Of a DNA stretch of 64,000 bases, positions 61,670-64,000 are shown piece by piece. A program made the position numbers and the translations under genes. The DNA lies in assembly GCA_000307305.1 (NCBI GenBank), contig DF158882.1, forward strand, positions 991,495-1,055,494, given 5' to 3'. The stretch comes from Enterobacteriaceae bacterium B14 (lineage in GTDB: Bacteria; Pseudomonadota; Gammaproteobacteria; Enterobacterales; Enterobacteriaceae). How positions within the stretch are numbered: the first letter of the stretch is position 1; each line of letters starts with the position of its first letter. Under the pieces are notes generated by a model. That model worked only from the letters and a program-made list of their open reading frames with translations. It was not told the origin of the DNA and ran no database searches.

Positions 61670-62017
61670 ATGCAGCAAAGCATAGTTATGTCAGGAGACA
61701 CCTCTAGTAAGCGCCCTATTAGAGGTTTTTTCAGGGAAGATGTTCCTGTTACTCCATTTACTCAATTAATAGCGTATTTCACTGGGTTCAGATACTCAGC
61801 GGGATGGGTTTTGTCGCGCCCCCTACCTATAAAGCTAACAAAAATAGCTGGGACGCCCTTCGAGTGCTCGCACTCTATTTCCGATGAGACAGCCGCTATA
61901 GCGTCTATTGCTAAAAGTACCGCTGCCTATTTTTATCAATGGATTCATAAGCTCATTAACACCTTACGGACAGAGCTAAACATCACTACTTATGTTCAGG
62001 AGTATGCACATGGATAA
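61670..62017 (+). CDS. Unrecognised 115-aa ORF in the T6SS operon
   Basis: A reading frame that fills the 350-bp gap between tssE and the FHA gene. Its stop TAA (62015-62017) overlaps the next start by 8 bases, the usual sign of coupled genes. The start is uncertain: ATG 61670 has only a weak TAACGG upstream, and GAGTTCAGGAG-like signals serve the next gene. Content is mixed, with hydrophobic aromatic patches (PFTQLIAYFTGFRYSAGWVLS, FYQWIHKLI) but no clear signal peptide or domain I recognise. It could be a lineage-specific T6SS accessory protein, a remnant, or a false ORF. Confidence 0.45.
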   Translation: MQQSIVMSGDTSSKRPIRGFFREDVPVTPFTQLIAYFTGFRYSAGWVLSRPLPIKLTKIAGTPFECSHSISDETAAIASIAKSTAAYFYQWIHKLINTLRTELNITTYVQEYAHG

Positions 62018-63353
62018 ACAACAACCTACGCTGTCGTTACGTGTTCTGAACAGCAACAAATTAGAAAGCGGTAAAGCGGCCAGCTGCATGTTTGATACAC
62101 AAGGCGGAATGCTAGGCAGCAACGAAAATAATACATGGGCTGTTCAGGATCTAGAAGGTAGCATCAGCGCCTCACATATCCGCCTAGAATGGCGTGATGG
62201 TGCATTTTGTATTTTGGTTCTTTCTACGCCTATTCGCATCAACAATTCAGCACTCAGCGGTAGCAATGGCTACACCCGATTACAGCAAGGCGACAGCATC
62301 GAACTCGGTAACTTGCAGATAAAAGTTCACATCGGAATGAATTCGTCAGACCTGATTGATCCCTTGACTGTTTCACCGGAATCACTGGTGTCGAGTTACA
62401 GCAACCCATTGGATGCCATGTTCGATGGTGTAAAAAATTCACACCATAGCGACGAAGAGCAGTACTCCACTCTGGCTCCGACTGTTGCACAGCCGTCCAG
62501 CCAAGACCCTCTTCGCGTATTAGAAACCGAGAGTTTAACCACGCTTGATGACAACTTACTGTCGAATAATGGCGCCTCTCTTTTGAAAAAAGGGCGTTAC
62601 CGTAGCCCAACATTCTCTTCACCACTTTCAGATGCCGCCAAGGATAATGCGATGGATAAAGATTTTATCGATCTCCCAGAAATAAACACTCAATACGATA
62701 TTGATAGTCATCTTAATGAGTACAACACACCTGACGAAAGTGAAACTTTGCGTGCTGCACGTATGGATAAGCGTTATGTCGCCATTTCGCCACTCATGCG
62801 CGGAATGGACTCATCCCTTCCCCTTAGCAACACGCAAGAAGCAAATGAATTTTTGGAAGAAGTTGGCAAAACATTGCGTGCCGCAGTAAAAGGACTTCTT
62901 GAATTACATCAAGTTCAAAATGGCTTGTCTGATAAGCACTTACGTCCTATCGAAGATAACCCTCTTCGTTTGAATATGGATTATGACACGACCCTCAGTG
63001 TTCTTTTCGCCGATCAGAAAAGCCCTGTTCATTTAGCGGCACCCGCAGCAGTAGCAGAAAGCTTACACAATATGCGTTTGCACCATGAGGCCAATCGTAC
63101 CGCGATCACCCATGCTCTCAGCGCCATGTTAGATGCATTTTCTCCACAGTCTCTTCTACGTCGCTTTGCCAATTATCGCCGCAGTAGTGAGCGTAGCGAG
63201 ATGGACTCCTCTTGGGCTTGGGAAATGTACCGCAACTACTATGACGAATTAGAGTCTAGCCGCCAACAAGGGCTAGAAAAGCTGTTTTGGGAAGTTTATG
63301 ACCAAGCCTATGACCTTGACTTACGCCGCCGTCAGCGGGAGAGCGAAAAATGA
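62010..63353 (+). CDS. tagH: T6SS FHA-domain protein (TagH/ImpI type)
   Basis: 447 residues from the ATG at 62010 (CAGGAG at 61997-62002). N-terminal forkhead-associated fold (about 8-105: GGMLGSNENNTWAVQDLEGSISASHIRLEWRDG), a phosphothreonine-binding module. A disordered middle (about 115-250) follows, then a C-terminal ImpI/VasC domain (about 290-447) with MRGMDSSLPLSNTQEANEF and a helix-rich end (ANYRRSSERSEMDSSWAWEMYRNYY-like). In other systems such proteins relay PpkA kinase signals to assembly; no kinase is seen in the window. Confidence 0.88.
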   Translation: MDKQQPTLSLRVLNSNKLESGKAASCMFDTQGGMLGSNENNTWAVQDLEGSISASHIRLEWRDGAFCILVLSTPIRINNSALSGSNGYTRLQQGDSIELGNLQIKVHIGMNSSDLIDPLTVSPESLVSSYSNPLDAMFDGVKNSHHSDEEQYSTLAPTVAQPSSQDPLRVLETESLTTLDDNLLSNNGASLLKKGRYRSPTFSSPLSDAAKDNAMDKDFIDLPEINTQYDIDSHLNEYNTPDESETLRAARMDKRYVAISPLMRGMDSSLPLSNTQEANEFLEEVGKTLRAAVKGLLELHQVQNGLSDKHLRPIEDNPLRLNMDYDTTLSVLFADQKSPVHLAAPAAVAESLHNMRLHHEANRTAITHALSAMLDAFSPQSLLRRFANYRRSSERSEMDSSWAWEMYRNYYDELESSRQQGLEKLFWEVYDQAYDLDLRRRQRESEK

Positions 63354-63886
63354 TATTGCGTCGTAGAGGCCTAGCAGCCCTATCTCTATGTTGCATATTT
63401 CTACTTTCTAGCTGCACGACAGTAAAAAAAGTGGGTCAAGTCATTATGGACCCAGACACCCCCGTAGGCAGCACGGCTGAACAACCAACTTCAATTACGT
63501 TGTCGATATTGGCAGAGCCAGATGTTAACCAAAATGAGAGTGGTGATCCTTCCCCGATAGAAGTGCAAGTCATCTATTTAAGTGAAGAATCCAAACTTTT
63601 GGCTGCGGATTACGACTTACTTAATGGTGAATATGACTTGAGTGAGATCTTGGGGAAAAACTACATCGATCATCAGGACTACACCATCGTACCGGGGCAA
63701 TACAAACCATTGCCGCCGATAAAAATAGACGAAAAGAGTCGGTATATCGGCGTCATCGCACACTACTCTGACGCTAACCAAACGGAATGGAAGAAAGTGC
63801 TTCGCATTGATGGCCTTGGCCATAAGTACCGAGTATTGGTACACGTTAGGGCCACCGAAATTGAGCTTAAAAAGGAAGATGAATAA
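63350..63886 (+). CDS. tssJ: Type VI outer-membrane lipoprotein TssJ
   Basis: 178 residues. Lipoprotein signal MILRRRGLAALSLCCIFLLSS with the lipobox Cys at 22. The beta-sandwich TssJ domain follows, with SITLSILAEPDVNQNESGDPSP, VQVIYL and IGVIAHYSD. Anchors the membrane complex through TssM. The start overlaps the FHA gene stop by 4 bases (ATGA). Confidence 0.93.
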   Translation: MILRRRGLAALSLCCIFLLSSCTTVKKVGQVIMDPDTPVGSTAEQPTSITLSILAEPDVNQNESGDPSPIEVQVIYLSEESKLLAADYDLLNGEYDLSEILGKNYIDHQDYTIVPGQYKPLPPIKIDEKSRYIGVIAHYSDANQTEWKKVLRIDGLGHKYRVLVHVRATEIELKKEDE

Positions 63887-63888
63887 TC

Positions 63889-64000
63889 ATGCCAACTAAA
63901 AACCGCATTATCTGGCGCGAGGGTTTGTTTGTAAAACCTCAACATTTTCAACAACAACAGCGCCACAATGATTTTGTGTTGCACCATCGTGTTTCGGCAT
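63889..64000 (+). CDS. tssK: Type VI baseplate protein TssK (N-terminal part, cut by window edge)
   Basis: 37 complete codons, MPTKNRIIWREGLFVKPQHF and then a QQQQRHNDF stretch. The WxEGLFVxPQHFQ motif is the invariant TssK N-terminus. Starts 2 bases after the tssJ stop. TssK links the baseplate to the membrane complex. The remaining T6SS genes should follow beyond 64000. Confidence 0.94.
   Translation, partial: MPTKNRIIWREGLFVKPQHFQQQQRHNDFVLHHRVSA

Overview
The window reads as chromosomal DNA of a gammaproteobacterium of the order Enterobacterales, at moderate to low G+C by eye. Most genes match Escherichia coli K-12 families at near full length and in nearly the same order as the ihfA-to-uvrY stretch of the E. 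coli map, broken by lineage-specific gaps and insertions. The exact genus cannot be fixed from sequence alone. The formyl-THF ligase gene, the type VI secretion locus beside uvrY, and the loss of lhr and mliC point away from Escherichia/Salmonella towards an outlying family such as Budviciaceae (inference).

Layout. 1-8227 (minus strand): the translation cluster thrS-infC-rpmI-rplT-pheM-pheS-pheT-ihfA, then btuC cut by the window edge. Its classical controls are visible: a tRNA-Thr-like thrS operator, the ATT start of infC, and the pheM leader peptide with its attenuator. 8697-13464: yniA, yniB, ydjM, tcyP and kdgR. 13831-15585: fhs, with a PurR operator in its first codons. 15832-22975: ydgK-rsxABCDGE-nth, the Rnf-type electron transport operon; rsxC has a one-base frameshift inside a 105-bp tandem repeat. 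23574-30209: dtpA, gstA, pdxY, tyrS, pdxH, anmK. 30733-34289: slyB, slyA, sodC, ydhF, ydhL. 34347-37064: an insertion relative to E. coli with a LysR regulator, an NAD(P)-binding protein, and an EptA reduced to its membrane domain that still carries a PmrA-type box. 37148-43022: nemR-nemA-gloA-rnt, grxD, mepH, sodB. 43122-47859: rhtA, ynhF, purR and the ABC pair ynjC-ynjD without ynjB. 47965-52558 (minus): htpX, prc, proQ, msrC. 53030-53132: the sRNA SdsR. 53148-53720: an unrecognised secreted proline-rich protein. 54121-57646 (minus): tRNA-Leu, tRNA-Cys, tRNA-Gly, pgsA, uvrC, uvrY. After about 1.5 kb of AT-rich non-coding DNA, 59200-64000 opens a type VI secretion operon: tssB, tssC, tssE, an unknown 115-aa ORF, an FHA protein, tssJ and the start of tssK.

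How it fits together: the first third is translation and its autoregulation. The middle is redox and detoxification (Rsx, SodB, SodC, NemA, GloA, GrxD, GstA), B6 metabolism and envelope functions. The end is DNA repair, signalling and contact-dependent secretion. PurR, encoded at 44476-45501, very probably controls fhs through the operator at 13865-13880, linking one-carbon supply to purine status.

No CRISPR array, insertion sequence, integrase or prophage was seen. The least explained elements are the truncated EptA, the RsxC repeat frameshift, the 115-aa T6SS ORF, the hairpin leader before tssB, and the secreted protein next to SdsR.
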